64,000 bases of DNA from Afipia felis ATCC 53690 (GTDB lineage Bacteria; Pseudomonadota; Alphaproteobacteria; Rhizobiales; Xanthobacteraceae): NCBI RefSeq assembly GCF_000314735.2, contig NZ_KB375270.1, positions 3,726,001-3,790,000 on the forward strand, written 5' to 3'. The position numbers and the translations under genes were made by a program. The first letter of the stretch is position 1, and every line of letters begins with the position of its first letter. Shown in pieces: positions 25,549 to 33,720 of the stretch. The notes below the pieces were generated by a model. That model ran no database searches, was not told where the DNA came from, and worked only from the letters and a program-made list of their open reading frames with translations.

Positions 25549-26312
25549 CGAAGCCGACACCTGCGGAAAGGATGCTCCTCGATCTTGGCATTATCGAACC
25601 GAAGGACATCGATCTCGACGCGATTGCTTGGACCCGCGGTGCGGTGGTCAACTATCGCCCCATCGACAATTGTGAGGCAACCATCGTTGGTTCGAAACGT
25701 CGCGCTGTCATCTCCGTAAATAACCGGAGTACGCCGGAACGCAGGCGGTTTTCGCTGGCTCATGAGCTAGGTCATTGGCACCACCATCGCGGCCGCGTTC
25801 TCTTCTGCGGTAAGAACGACGTATGCAATTTCGCGAACGATGCCTTGAACCCAGAGCGCCAAGCGGACGGCTTCGCTTCCGACCTCATCCTGCCAAACTA
25901 CATGGTAGACCCACGTCTGCGGAAGATGAAGAGGCTCACGTTGGCCGCAGCGCGAGACCTCGCCAATGAGTTCTGCACCAGCCTGACTGCGACCTTGTTC
26001 AAGATGACACTCTTGAATCGATTCCCGATGATGATCGTCTGCCACAACAAGACTAAAAGGCGCTGGTTCGAATCCGCGCCGATGCTTCAGCCGTGGTGGA
26101 AGTGGCCGACCAAGACGTTGGATCGTCAGACCTTTGCTGCGGACATGCTCTTCAACGGCGCCGCGGAGCAGAATTTTCCTCGCAAGATGCCAGCCGACGC
26201 CTGGTTCGACTTCAAGGGGTGCGACCGGTATGAAGTCGAAGAGCAGTCGTTTCTTCTTCCGGATGACGAAATTCTAACGATACTCAAGCTTCCGGACGAA
26301 GCAGTCGCCTAA
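25545..26312 (+). CDS. ImmA/IrrE family zinc metallopeptidase
   Basis: Protein of 255 residues. The zinc site is FSLAHELGHWHHH (HExxH, about residues 72-84), with the third ligand likely Glu in NPERQADGFASDLILP (E-x-x-A-x-x-F/A-A-x-x-L-L pattern). This is the COG2856 fold of ImmA (cleaves the ICEBs1 repressor), IrrE and CapP. In some CBASS operons a CapH repressor and CapP protease pair controls expression. Here the partners are a sigma-like protein and a coiled-coil protein instead. Translationally coupled to the gene before it. Confidence 0.87.
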   Translation: MTKPTPAERMLLDLGIIEPKDIDLDAIAWTRGAVVNYRPIDNCEATIVGSKRRAVISVNNRSTPERRRFSLAHELGHWHHHRGRVLFCGKNDVCNFANDALNPERQADGFASDLILPNYMVDPRLRKMKRLTLAAARDLANEFCTSLTATLFKMTLLNRFPMMIVCHNKTKRRWFESAPMLQPWWKWPTKTLDRQTFAADMLFNGAAEQNFPRKMPADAWFDFKGCDRYEVEEQSFLLPDDEILTILKLPDEAVA

Positions 26313-26875
26313 CGAATGCGGCGTATTTTGCAATCGCTCTCTGCTATACCGAGGTCCTTCCACCGTTCCCAGAATGATGTCAGTCGGCTGCGCCCGGAAA
26401 TTTAAAGTTGGGCTACGAACGCAAGATCTTCTAGCGGCATTGAGCCGAAGAGAGCGTAGCGTCTTCATCTGGTTCTTCATCGACGGAAGGAATCATACGA
26501 TCATCATGCGTACAGCGCTCACCGAATATACGCCAAAGGACAGATGATAATTTGATTGGGGCCGCTCTGGCACGTAGCTAGTCCGGCCTTCGGTGCTAAA
26601 AGTAAGAAGCTGATCCAAATAAGCACGAAGAATCCAAGAAGACAAAAATTCAGTATTGCCGACCAGTTTTTCATTTAGAGTACCGCTACGCAACTTGATG
26701 CCGGATTTGGCCCGTCTATGCATAAGGTTAGCCCGCACGGTCCAAAATGGATTTCAAAGAGAACCAGAAAACAATTATTGCGACTGAACGAAAATGATTT
26801 TTGACGGTGCTACGCGCAGGCGTGAACAATCCGTTATTGACACTTCGGATCGGGACTTTGGGTGAATTTGAAAGT
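26313..26875. other. 563-base gap, no gene seen
   Basis: Between the end of the ImmA/IrrE operon and the stop of irr. The GC content falls, and short frames on both strands lack ribosome-binding sites and family motifs. It may contain the right edge of the defence island, but I could not find sequence corresponding to the missing 3' half of the truncated DUF2312 gene, nor a repeat of the left edge. Confidence 0.5.
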
Positions 26876-27409
26876 TTATGCAGTGGAACGCGGCGTTCGC
26901 TGCTTCTTGCGTAGCCGGACGACCATATCGAGGCGGGCGATCTCGTAGCCTTCCGGCACTTCCGGCACCTGCTGCAGCATCAGGTTCTGGTCAGGAATAT
27001 CGACCAGCTCGTGATTGCTCTCCAGGTAGAAGTGATGGTGCGAGGTGACATTGGTGTCGAAATAGGTCTTGGTACCGTCGACGCTGACCTGACGCAGCAG
27101 GCCCGCTTCGGTGAGCTGGTTCAGCGTATTGTAGACGGTCGCGAGCGATACCGGCACCTTGGCGAGCGTCGCTTCTTCGTAGAGCATTTCCGCAGTCAGG
27201 TGACGATCGCCCTTGCCGAACAGGAGCCAGCCGAGCGCCATGCGCTGGCGGGTGGGGCGCAGCCCGACCGATTGCAACATCTCGTTGACGTCATGCCACG
27301 GACAGCCGGTGAGCGTCGGCGTATGACCGGCATCACCTCGGCGATAGTCCAGCGCTTCTGTGTCGCGAGAATGCTCAATGTGGCTAATACTGTACTCGAT
27401 GCTCTTCAA
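26876..27409 (-). CDS. irr: Iron response regulator Irr (Fur family), TTG start
   Basis: Fur-family regulator of 177 residues that represses heme synthesis and controls iron genes, and is degraded on binding heme. The diagnostic heme regulatory motif is TLTGCPWHDVNEML, followed by LRPTRQRMALGWLLFGKGDR and the DNA-binding helix VPVSLATVYNTLNQLTEAGL; a His-rich site is TSHHHFYLE. No ATG gives a sensible N-terminus. TTG at 27409-27407 is 6 bases after AGGAG (27416-27420) and yields MKSIEYSISHIEHSRDTE, so it is chosen. The usual partners of irr in this group (fabA/fabB, as I recall) are absent, which suggests a second copy. Confidence 0.88.
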   Translation of the reverse strand: MKSIEYSISHIEHSRDTEALDYRRGDAGHTPTLTGCPWHDVNEMLQSVGLRPTRQRMALGWLLFGKGDRHLTAEMLYEEATLAKVPVSLATVYNTLNQLTEAGLLRQVSVDGTKTYFDTNVTSHHHFYLESNHELVDIPDQNLMLQQVPEVPEGYEIARLDMVVRLRKKQRTPRSTA

Positions 27410-27570
27410 TTCAAACTCCTGTAGCAGGCAATACCTGAAATCCAATTGCAACGCTGTGATACTTCGAAGGGAGAGAAATAAGTTAGCCTGATCGGGTGAG
27501 ATAATTAGGCGGAGAATCGAAAAACTGTTTCGCATTTTTCTGCGAAAATTCATCCTGATGGGTATTGTGC

Positions 27571-27681
27571 ATGAATGGGTCGATCGAAATCGAGCCGATG
27601 ATTACCCACGTTCTGAAACTGGAAGAAATCAACAAAGGATTCGACCTGATGTATCAGGGGAAGTCGATCCGTTCGGACTAG
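27571..27681 (+). pseudogene. 3' remnant of glutathione-dependent formaldehyde dehydrogenase gene
   Basis: The frame reads MNGSIEIEPMITHVLKLEEI and continues NKGFDLMYQGKSIRSD, then TAG. This is the last 35 or so residues of class III alcohol dehydrogenase. Compare the intact gene at 46916, which ends with the same IDPMITHTFSLEEINKGFEL pattern and then SVRGVVLY. The terminal hydrophobic residues are lost and no N-terminal part exists. The real gene would be about 370 codons. Confidence 0.85.
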
Positions 27682-27686
27682 AATTA

Positions 27687-27821
27687 CTTGAGGGCGCTTG
27701 AGCACAGGCAGGCATCCCGCTGACGCTGCGCCGTCAGAGTGGCTATAATCATAGCTACTACTTCATCTCCACATTCATGGATGCCCATCTTCGCTGGCAT
27801 GCAGCCCGGCTGAAATCATAA
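27687..27821 (+). pseudogene. 3' remnant of S-formylglutathione hydrolase gene
   Basis: The frame reads LEGA, an in-frame TGA, then AQAGIPLTLRRQSGYNHSYY, FISTFMDAHLRWHAARLKS and TAA. This is the C-terminus of S-formylglutathione hydrolase (catalytic His lies in GYNHSYYF). The gene would be about 280 codons; only 44 survive, with an internal stop. Lying 6 bases after the alcohol dehydrogenase remnant, it marks a decayed formaldehyde-oxidation operon whose 5' part has been deleted or replaced. Confidence 0.85.
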
Positions 27822-27966
27822 CGCGGTTGCTTACTGCGATAGCGGTGTACCGTGGAGCAAGTGACAAGAGGTTAGTTAGCCTTCACTGCGTGCTCGATAT
27901 TGCCGTAATAGCCCGTTTTGGTCTGTGGCGTTTGCCGCAGACCAAAATTAGTCCCTGGATATTCAG

Positions 27967-28413
27967 TCAGAGATCGAGATGGGGGGCAGTTTCTCCATCG
28001 GGCAAGCTGGTCGCAGTAATTCTTGCGATATTTCCCTCGGGATCCTGAAAGACCAGTTGCCAGTGTCCGTAGTAGGTCGGAAAGGGTTCTTTGACAATTT
28101 TTCCACCCAGTTCGGGTAACCGACGAGCAATGCTGTTCACGATGGCCGGATCGTCGACGACAAAAGTCAGCATCGTGCCAATTGGGAAATCGTTTCGGCT
28201 TTTCAATTGCCGCTTGCCAAGATTCAATAACGGATACGCGGCAGTACCGTTGAACGCAATCTGTACTCCGTTCTGGGTCAATACGGCGTATATCGAGGTG
28301 GATGCTTCTTTGATTTCCTCCCACCCTACGATCTCTGCATAAAAATTCTTCTGTCTCGTGACATTTTCGCAGAAAAAATTGAACATGGGTTGGAATACTA
28401 CGTCATGTGCCAC
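27967..28413 (-). CDS. VOC / glyoxalase-like family protein
   Basis: Protein of 148 residues with the vicinal-oxygen-chelate fold: FQPMFNFFCENVTRQKNFYA (first beta-alpha-beta unit), then GTMLTFVVDDPAIVNSIARR and WQLVFQDPEGNIARI (second unit). The usual metal ligands are only partly present, so binding rather than catalysis is possible. It is transcribed away from the NdmA-like gene, separated by a 406-base gap. A role in glutathione-adduct or aldehyde handling is only suggested by neighbourhood. Confidence 0.75.
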   Translation of the reverse strand: MAHDVVFQPMFNFFCENVTRQKNFYAEIVGWEEIKEASTSIYAVLTQNGVQIAFNGTAAYPLLNLGKRQLKSRNDFPIGTMLTFVVDDPAIVNSIARRLPELGGKIVKEPFPTYYGHWQLVFQDPEGNIARITATSLPDGETAPHLDL

Positions 28414-28819
28414 AGCATTTTCCTTCCTTTAGTCGGCCATACGGCTCTTTGCATATTCTTGTGATGCATTCGCCTGTTACGCGAGCCTTTGAGGGCTATT
28501 CACGTTTGCGGCGATGCTCCAGCATTCTCAACCTGAAAGCCGCAGAGCGGCTCGGGAAGCTCGATGTTCTGGACACACCGTTCCGCTTTTTGAACGGTGA
28601 ATAGGAAGCGCCGCATGAGGAGGATCAGCCGCCAAGTCGTTCCACTATCTCAGATAAGAATCGATCAATTCTTTGGACACGGTGTCTCAGATTCCAACCT
28701 TCCAATGGCGCGCTGATAATGACACATCTTATCAGATGTTTAGGTTGTCCTTAGTGGGCAGAACCTCAACTCCATAATGAAGCTTCACAAGAAGCACGAG
28801 CCATCTACAGGAGGATGCA
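28414..28819 (+). promoter_or_regulatory. 406-base control region of ndmA-like gene, with palindrome
   Basis: No convincing gene here. At 28713-28735 lies CTGATAA-TGACACATC-TTATCAG, a perfect inverted repeat with 7-base arms and a 9-base spacer, about 85 bases upstream of the NdmA-like start: a strong candidate operator. A ribosome-binding site (CAGGAGGATG) precedes ATG 28820. Which regulator binds is not known; LysR genes of the cluster are at 38690 and 48207. Confidence 0.55.
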
Positions 28820-29902
28820 ATGCCCGAGCCGACCCCCCTTATCAAGGATCCGACGTTTCTTCGCCACTTCTGGCATCCCGTAGCGACAGTTGACGAATTC
28901 GAGCAAGCTCACCCATTGGGCAACGGTCCAATGGCGGTAACTCTCCTTGAGGAGAGGATCGTTCTTGCTCGACTCAATAACGATCTCGTCGCGATGAAGG
29001 ATCAATGCGTCCATCGATACGCGGCCCTGTCCAAAGGAAAAGTGCAGGGCGATCAGCTTCAATGCCCGTATCACGGTTGGAAGTATAATGCGGACGGAAA
29101 ATGCACCTACATGCCAGCGTGCCCGACACAAAAAATCGCGTCTCGGGCGCGAGTCGATAAATATGAATGTCAAGCTAAGTATGGCCTCATCTGGGTCCGC
29201 CTCGATAGCTCTTGGGGCGTAACCGAGATTCCGTATTTCAGTGTCGCCGACGATCCAAAGATGAAGATCGTGGTGCAGGAACCATACTGGTGGAACTCAA
29301 GCGCGCCGCGGCGTTGGGAAAACTTCACCGATTTCTCTCACTTTGCGTTCGTTCATCCGGGCACGCTATTCGATCCAAATAACGCCGAGCCACCTGTCGT
29401 GCCGATGGATCGCGTTAATGGACAGTTTCGTTTCATCTATGATACGCCGCCAGGTATGGACGTGCCGGATAAAGCTCCGATTGGTAATTTTACGTATCAT
29501 TGTAGCATGCCGTTCGCGATCAACCTTGCAGTTCAGAAATATGTAGGTAACACGCTGCATGTTCTGTTTAACGTTTCTTGCCCTCTTGATAGCAAGCGGA
29601 CAAAGAATTTTCTTATATTTGCCCGAGAGAAGAGTCTGAACGATTCGGATCATCCTCATATTGCTTTTAATGACCTGGTGTTCGCGGAAGATAAGCCTGT
29701 CATTGAATCGCAGTGGCCTGAGGAGATTTATGAAGACGAGCTCTCTGTAGTAACGGACAAAGTTTCTGTCCAATACCGCAAGTGGATGAAGGAGCTAGAG
29801 GCTGCGCACGCGCAGGGCAAGGAAGCGTTTCGACGCGCATTATATGACTCTGTCATCGAGAGCGACCGTACGTATCCGGATGCGATGGCGGTGGCGAAGT
29901 AG
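28820..29902 (+). CDS. ndmA: NdmA-like methylxanthine N1-demethylase (Rieske oxygenase)
   Basis: Rieske non-heme iron oxygenase of 360 residues predicted to remove the N1-methyl group of caffeine/theophylline as formaldehyde. Rieske site: CVH at 63-65 and CPYHGW with Cys82 and His85. Mononuclear iron site: RRWENFTDFSHFAFVHPGTL with Asp171, His174, His179, and FNDLVFAEDKPVIESQ downstream. The stretch after the iron site (FDPNNAEPPVVPMDRVNGQF) closely matches what I remember of Pseudomonas putida CBB5 NdmA. Length fits (NdmA 351). It stands apart from the rest of the cluster, and a strong hairpin follows its stop. The N1 preference is inferred from similarity only. Confidence 0.85.
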   Translation: MPEPTPLIKDPTFLRHFWHPVATVDEFEQAHPLGNGPMAVTLLEERIVLARLNNDLVAMKDQCVHRYAALSKGKVQGDQLQCPYHGWKYNADGKCTYMPACPTQKIASRARVDKYECQAKYGLIWVRLDSSWGVTEIPYFSVADDPKMKIVVQEPYWWNSSAPRRWENFTDFSHFAFVHPGTLFDPNNAEPPVVPMDRVNGQFRFIYDTPPGMDVPDKAPIGNFTYHCSMPFAINLAVQKYVGNTLHVLFNVSCPLDSKRTKNFLIFAREKSLNDSDHPHIAFNDLVFAEDKPVIESQWPEEIYEDELSVVTDKVSVQYRKWMKELEAAHAQGKEAFRRALYDSVIESDRTYPDAMAVAK

Positions 29903-29916
29903 GGCCGGACAGTATA

Positions 29917-29952
29917 GACCTCCGCAATTTCCTGAAGGAAACTGCGGAGGTC
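29917..29952 (+). terminator. Strong hairpin after ndmA-like gene
   Basis: GACCTCCGCA-ATTTCC-TGAA-GGAAAC-TGCGGAGGTC: two near-perfect stems making one 16-base-pair hairpin with a TGAA loop, 15 bases after the stop at 29902. It is followed by CCGCGGGTCTTTGG rather than a T tract, so it may be a weak terminator or transcript-protecting hairpin. Confidence 0.6.
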
Positions 29953-30028
29953 CCGCGGGTCTTTGGCTTCGATCCAGGTGGTCCTAGCGACAGCCCTATC
30001 CTTACCCAATGATATAAGGTGATGAAAG

Positions 30029-30379
30029 ATGGCGGTCCATTTCGCTACCGATCGCGCGAGTCTTTTGCTTGATGAATTTAAGGCGAGAATTAATCAGTCG
30101 GAAGAATTCGGTCGCATTGAGACTTGGCATCAAAGTGATGACGGGGTGTCTTATACCCACAAAGACAAAGACTGGAAGGAGCGGGCGTGGTTTAGGCCTC
30201 GTGTAGAAAATGACAAATTGACCTTTAATATAATTAGATCTAGCGACTGGGATGCGTCAGCGGCGGTCTATTCCTTCTATCATAGCGAGATCATCGAAAC
30301 TTTCTTGAGGTATTTAGATTTGCGTTTTGAAGGCGCGATAATTACGCCGCGGTGCTCGGACGGGGACGAGTATCAGTAG
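30029..30379 (+). CDS. Unknown 116-residue protein, tandem paralogue 1
   Basis: Soluble, acidic protein: MAVHFATDRASLLLDEFKAR at the N-terminus, RIETWHQSDDGVSYTHKDKD in the middle, then WFRPRVENDKLTFNIIRSSD and YSFYHSEIIETFLRYLDLRF, ending CSDGDEYQ. It shares its plan with the next gene at the same length, so they are a recent duplication (MAV.F.TD; R...W...DG.SYTH.D.W; W.KARV..D.L.FNIIR; FYH..II.TFL..LDL.FE). No family is recognised. It lies downstream of ndmA but after a hairpin, in lower-GC sequence than the MFS region. It could be a small binding protein. Confidence 0.65.
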   Translation: MAVHFATDRASLLLDEFKARINQSEEFGRIETWHQSDDGVSYTHKDKDWKERAWFRPRVENDKLTFNIIRSSDWDASAAVYSFYHSEIIETFLRYLDLRFEGAIITPRCSDGDEYQ

Positions 30380-30426
30380 AGTTGTTCTGCGCTTCTACCT
30401 CCCGGTCAAAAAAGGGTTATAAGGAA

Positions 30427-30777
30427 ATGGCCGTTTACTTCTTTACTGATCAGCCGCAAGCTCTGCTCGATAAGTTTAATATCCGAATCCGACAAGGTGA
30501 GGCGGTCGGGAGAATCCATACCTGGATAAAGGGCTCTGATGGTTCGTCCTATACGCATTCAGACGACAATTGGATAAACAAATCTTGGTTTAAAGCTCGT
30601 GTGGATCAGGATGCTCTCGTTTTTAATATTATTAGACCAGAAGATAGGTATGTGTCGGTGAAAGCCTATGCTTTCTATCATGGGCAGATAATTAAGACGT
30701 TTCTAAATCATTTAGACCTGAACTTTGAAAGCTTGGCGCTTTCGCCGAGATGTGAAGACGGCGATATTAACGCTTGA
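30427..30777 (+). CDS. Unknown 116-residue protein, tandem paralogue 2
   Basis: Paralogue of the preceding gene with the same length and conserved SYTH, SWFKARV, FNIIRPED, FYHGQIIKTFLNHLDLNF and SPRCEDGD motifs. It starts at ATG 30427, 47 bases after the first one's stop, with AAGGAA upstream. The conserved pattern in spite of many substitutions indicates selection on the protein. No known domain is recognised, so function is open. Confidence 0.65.
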   Translation: MAVYFFTDQPQALLDKFNIRIRQGEAVGRIHTWIKGSDGSSYTHSDDNWINKSWFKARVDQDALVFNIIRPEDRYVSVKAYAFYHGQIIKTFLNHLDLNFESLALSPRCEDGDINA

Positions 30778-31086
30778 GATTAAAGATATCGATTGTGGAT
30801 GCACTAACTGAAAACTAGCTTTTGGCGAATGTCTGAAAGGCTTCTGAACAAATATGGAAGTCTTGCGATGATCGGAAGTCGTATAAAACTGACGAAAATC
30901 CCAAGTGGAGCAATGGCTATCACCGCCGTGAAGCTTCTCGCGCCCGGGTTCATAGTGCAGAATATGATTGTGATGGCTGGTGTCCCGGTAATCGTAAAAA
31001 CCGTTATGGAGAACTTTGTCCCTCGGCCTTTAACCGACAGTTTCGCCCTGTCGTTTTAACAGCCATTTTGAACGCCACTCACGACG
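30778..31086. other. 309-base gap with a doubtful short frame
   Basis: A plus-strand frame at 30829-31059 encodes 76 residues with a hydrophobic middle (VKLLAPGFIVQNMIVMAGVP) but no ribosome-binding site. It may be a decayed fragment; I cannot place it. It is transcribed toward the DUF1643 gene. Nothing else visible. Confidence 0.4.
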
Positions 31087-31635
31087 CTAAAAGCGAACCA
31101 AAGGACTATTCGATTTGACGTATAGGGGATGCCGGGGAGCCGCGTTGCGCAACGTCCGGCCTAGGCACCACAGTTCATGCCCTTCAGATTCCAGGCATCT
31201 CACCGTTTCAGTTGCAAACGTCTGGAAGGATCTGTGAAGATCTCCGTGACATACAATGATCCGGGCAGCATTAGCCGCCAACTTGATGATGACTGGGAGA
31301 TTTCGCTCGCTGCGAGCGGGCTCCTCAAGCAGCGCGAGATCGCGTGGCTTTGTTGCGCGATAATCCAAGATGTTGACTTTGAAGTAACGCTTGAAGCTTA
31401 GGGCATCATTTGTAAACTTCATCTCGCGAGCGACAGTTGGGTCGTTGGCGTAGGCGTCCGCCGTGCTGGGGTTCATGCCAATCCACAGAGCATACGGATC
31501 AGTTGGCTGTCCCCATTCGCGCGACAGCCAGAGACGATATTGTCGGCGCGCGCCGAAGTATTCAGCGTCGCCTTTTACCCCGTCGGGGAGTCTCATTCGC
31601 CGCTTCCCGCCGGGATCGTGGTGCTTCGATTCCAT
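31087..31635 (-). CDS. DUF1643 domain-containing protein
   Basis: Protein of 182 residues. The DUF1643 core is RRQYRLWLSREWGQPTDPYA, WIGMNPSTADAYANDPTVAR and MKFTNDALSFKRYFKVNILD, with ARIIVCHGDLHRSFQ and a C-terminal HPLYVKSNSPLVRF. The family is of unknown enzymatic function; a nucleotide- or DNA-related role is often supposed. Start: ATG 31635 is used; ATG 31596 with GGGAAG upstream is an equally good alternative. It lies 13 bases after the MFS stop on the same strand, hence probably an operon with it. Confidence 0.8.
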   Translation of the reverse strand: MESKHHDPGGKRRMRLPDGVKGDAEYFGARRQYRLWLSREWGQPTDPYALWIGMNPSTADAYANDPTVAREMKFTNDALSFKRYFKVNILDYRATKPRDLALLEEPARSERNLPVIIKLAANAARIIVCHGDLHRSFQTFATETVRCLESEGHELWCLGRTLRNAAPRHPLYVKSNSPLVRF

Positions 31636-31648
31636 TCTAATAAGCCTA

Positions 31649-33184
31649 TTACTGTTCCGTCGCAGCGGGTGATGGCTTGCCGCCATCAAGCGGACGTTCT
31701 TCCATCAAGGCGAACAGCATGGCGGATATCGCCATCAGAACCGCCGCCGCGAGAAATACGAAGCGGAAACCGGTGATCATATCGCCGGACGCCACGCTGT
31801 GAGCGCCGGTGGCTCCTTCGCCGATTGGAATATCCTGTCCGACGGCCGCGAGCAGGATCGCGGTGAACATGGCCACCGCGAAGGACGACATCAGCGCACG
31901 GAAGAAATTCATCGCGCCCGTTGCGGTGCCGACCTGCGAACGCGGCACCGCATTCTGGATCGACACCACGCTCACCGGGAAACAGGTGCCGATCCCGAGC
32001 GCAAGCATGGCGAGCAACGAAAGCAGCACCCAGAGCGGCGGCGCGGCGAGATGCGCCATCAGCAACAGGCAGCTCGCGGCCACCGAAGCGCCGCCGACCG
32101 CAGCCCACTTGTAGCGCCCCGTCACCGCCATGAACTGTCCCGCGCTCCATGCGCCCAGCACCGACACCGCGACCAGCGGGATCAGTGCGATGCCTGCTTC
32201 GCTGGCGCTCAGTCGATAGACGGATTCGTAATAGATTGGCAGGTGGACGATCATCGCAATCATCGTGCCCATCGCGCTACCGCCTGCGACCATCGAGTAC
32301 GGCACCACCGAGCCGCTGATCAGCGGCAGCGGCAGGAACGGCTCGTCCGTCGTGCGCGCATGAACCACGAAGGCCGCCATCAGCACGGCAGCCGATCCCA
32401 TCATGGCGAGGATCGTCGGCGACAGCCACGCGAACTTGTGGCCGCCCCAGGTTAGCGCCAGCAGGAAGATCACGGCGGACACCATCAGCAGAAGGCCACC
32501 TGCCCAGTCGAGCTTGCGGCGACGGTGGTAGTCAGGAATTTTGCGCAGCCGGGGCAGCAGCAACATCAGCGATCCGACGCCGATCGGCAGGTTGATCCAG
32601 AAGATCATCGACCAGTGCAGATGCTGTGCGAACACGCCGCCGAGCACGGGGCCGCCGATGCCCGCCGTCACCCACACCATGCTGATGTAGCCCTGATAGC
32701 GGCCGTAGTCGCGCGGCGTCACCACGTCGGCGATCAGCGTCTGCACCAGCGGCAGGATGCCGCCGCCGCCGAGGCCCTGCAGGCCGCGCGCGAGAATAAG
32801 AAACAGCAAGTTCGGCGCCACCGCACACAGCAGTGAGCCGACCAGAAACAGCACGTTCGCCGCAACGATCATCGCGCGGCGGCCGTAAATATCCGCCAGC
32901 GCGCCATAAACCGGCGCCACCGCTGTCGAGGACAGCAGATAGGCGGTGATGACCCAGGACAGATTCGACACGTCGTGGAATTGCGCGCCAATGGTCGGCA
33001 GCGCGGTTGCGACGATGGTCTGGTCGAGCGCGGTCAGGAACAGGTTGCACAACAGGCTCAGCACGATCGGTAGCACTTCACTGTGCGGCAGCATTGTCCG
33101 GCCGCGTGGCATGGAATCCTCGATCAGGACAGCCTCACCAGCGATAGCAGCCAGATCGTCCTGCGCCAGCGGTTCGCCCTGCAT
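31649..33184 (-). CDS. DHA2-type MFS drug/proton antiporter (EmrB/QacA-like)
   Basis: Fourteen-helix major facilitator of 511 residues. Helix 1 with LTALDQTIVATALPTIGAQF is the signature of the DHA2 branch, followed by WVITAYLLSSTAVAPVYGAL and the loop motif A DIYGRRAMIVAANVLF. Motif C is WVTAGIGGPVLGGVFAQHL. It predicts export of hydrophobic toxic compounds or drugs across the inner membrane. Start at ATG 33184 (MQGEPLAQ) follows GGAG; an upstream in-frame start is less supported. GC-rich like the chromosomal backbone, unlike the neighbouring catabolic genes. No EmrA/HlyD partner or regulator is adjacent. Confidence 0.88.
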   Translation of the reverse strand: MQGEPLAQDDLAAIAGEAVLIEDSMPRGRTMLPHSEVLPIVLSLLCNLFLTALDQTIVATALPTIGAQFHDVSNLSWVITAYLLSSTAVAPVYGALADIYGRRAMIVAANVLFLVGSLLCAVAPNLLFLILARGLQGLGGGGILPLVQTLIADVVTPRDYGRYQGYISMVWVTAGIGGPVLGGVFAQHLHWSMIFWINLPIGVGSLMLLLPRLRKIPDYHRRRKLDWAGGLLLMVSAVIFLLALTWGGHKFAWLSPTILAMMGSAAVLMAAFVVHARTTDEPFLPLPLISGSVVPYSMVAGGSAMGTMIAMIVHLPIYYESVYRLSASEAGIALIPLVAVSVLGAWSAGQFMAVTGRYKWAAVGGASVAASCLLLMAHLAAPPLWVLLSLLAMLALGIGTCFPVSVVSIQNAVPRSQVGTATGAMNFFRALMSSFAVAMFTAILLAAVGQDIPIGEGATGAHSVASGDMITGFRFVFLAAAVLMAISAMLFALMEERPLDGGKPSPAATEQ

Positions 33185-33392
33185 TGGATGCTCCGATTGT
33201 TGAGTTCTAATCATGCGACCCGCGCGCGTCTGCGCGAATTACCCGTTCAACTAGGTGGGGTGGAATGAATAATGTTTCGCTTAGGCCGGCCTGCGTCGTT
33301 AGTAGAGCGTGAGCATGGGGAAGTTTTGCCCATCGCGTGACGGCTAAGATATCGGGATTGGGAATCACGCAGCATAGAAGGACTTCGTACAG

Positions 33393-33668
33393 TTATCGTT
33401 GCCCGTATGAAAATCCAAAAATTCCACTCCGGACAATTTCAGGTTGGTGCTTCGCCTCTGTCGTCGTTTCGGAAGGCGGGGTGGCTGCTATACTGGAACA
33501 GCTCATTCCGTAGACAAGCTTGCCGTCCTCTGTGCGTCCAATAGGTTTACAAGGATCAACTACGGCCCGAGGGTGGCTGGTTCTCGTAGTCGAGTTCGTC
33601 TGCGCCTCTGCGACGAGAGGCACGAGCAGTTGTGTTATTACTGCGAGCCCCTGAATTAAGTATCTCAT
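33393..33668 (-). CDS. Small secreted protein of 91 residues
   Basis: Signal peptide at residues 1-22 (LIQGLAVITQLLVPLVAEAQ), then a low-complexity polar chain with two Cys (VVDPCKPIGR; YGMSCSSIAATPPS) and C-terminal GIFGFSYGQR. A strong ribosome-binding site, GAGGAGAG, precedes the ATG at 33668. It is isolated between the MFS gene and the ndmB cluster. No family recognised; the two Cys suggest a disulfide in the periplasm. Confidence 0.6.
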   Translation of the reverse strand: MRYLIQGLAVITQLLVPLVAEAQTNSTTRTSHPRAVVDPCKPIGRTEDGKLVYGMSCSSIAATPPSETTTEAKHQPEIVRSGIFGFSYGQR

Positions 33669-33720
33669 CGGATATCTCTCCTCATTAACATTGTGCGTAG
33701 ATTGAAGCCAAAGCCCACAC

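Noticed and set aside
26493..26738. Minus-strand 81-codon frame in the gap before irr
   Set aside because: No ribosome-binding site, no family, atypical composition.
27422..27553. Longer N-terminus for Irr from ATG 27553
   Set aside because: It adds about 48 residues not found in Irr relatives, while TTG 27409 has an excellent AGGAG site.
30829..31059. 76-residue hydrophobic frame between tandem paralogues and DUF1643
   Set aside because: No ribosome-binding site and no neighbour logic; kept only as a possible remnant in the gap note.
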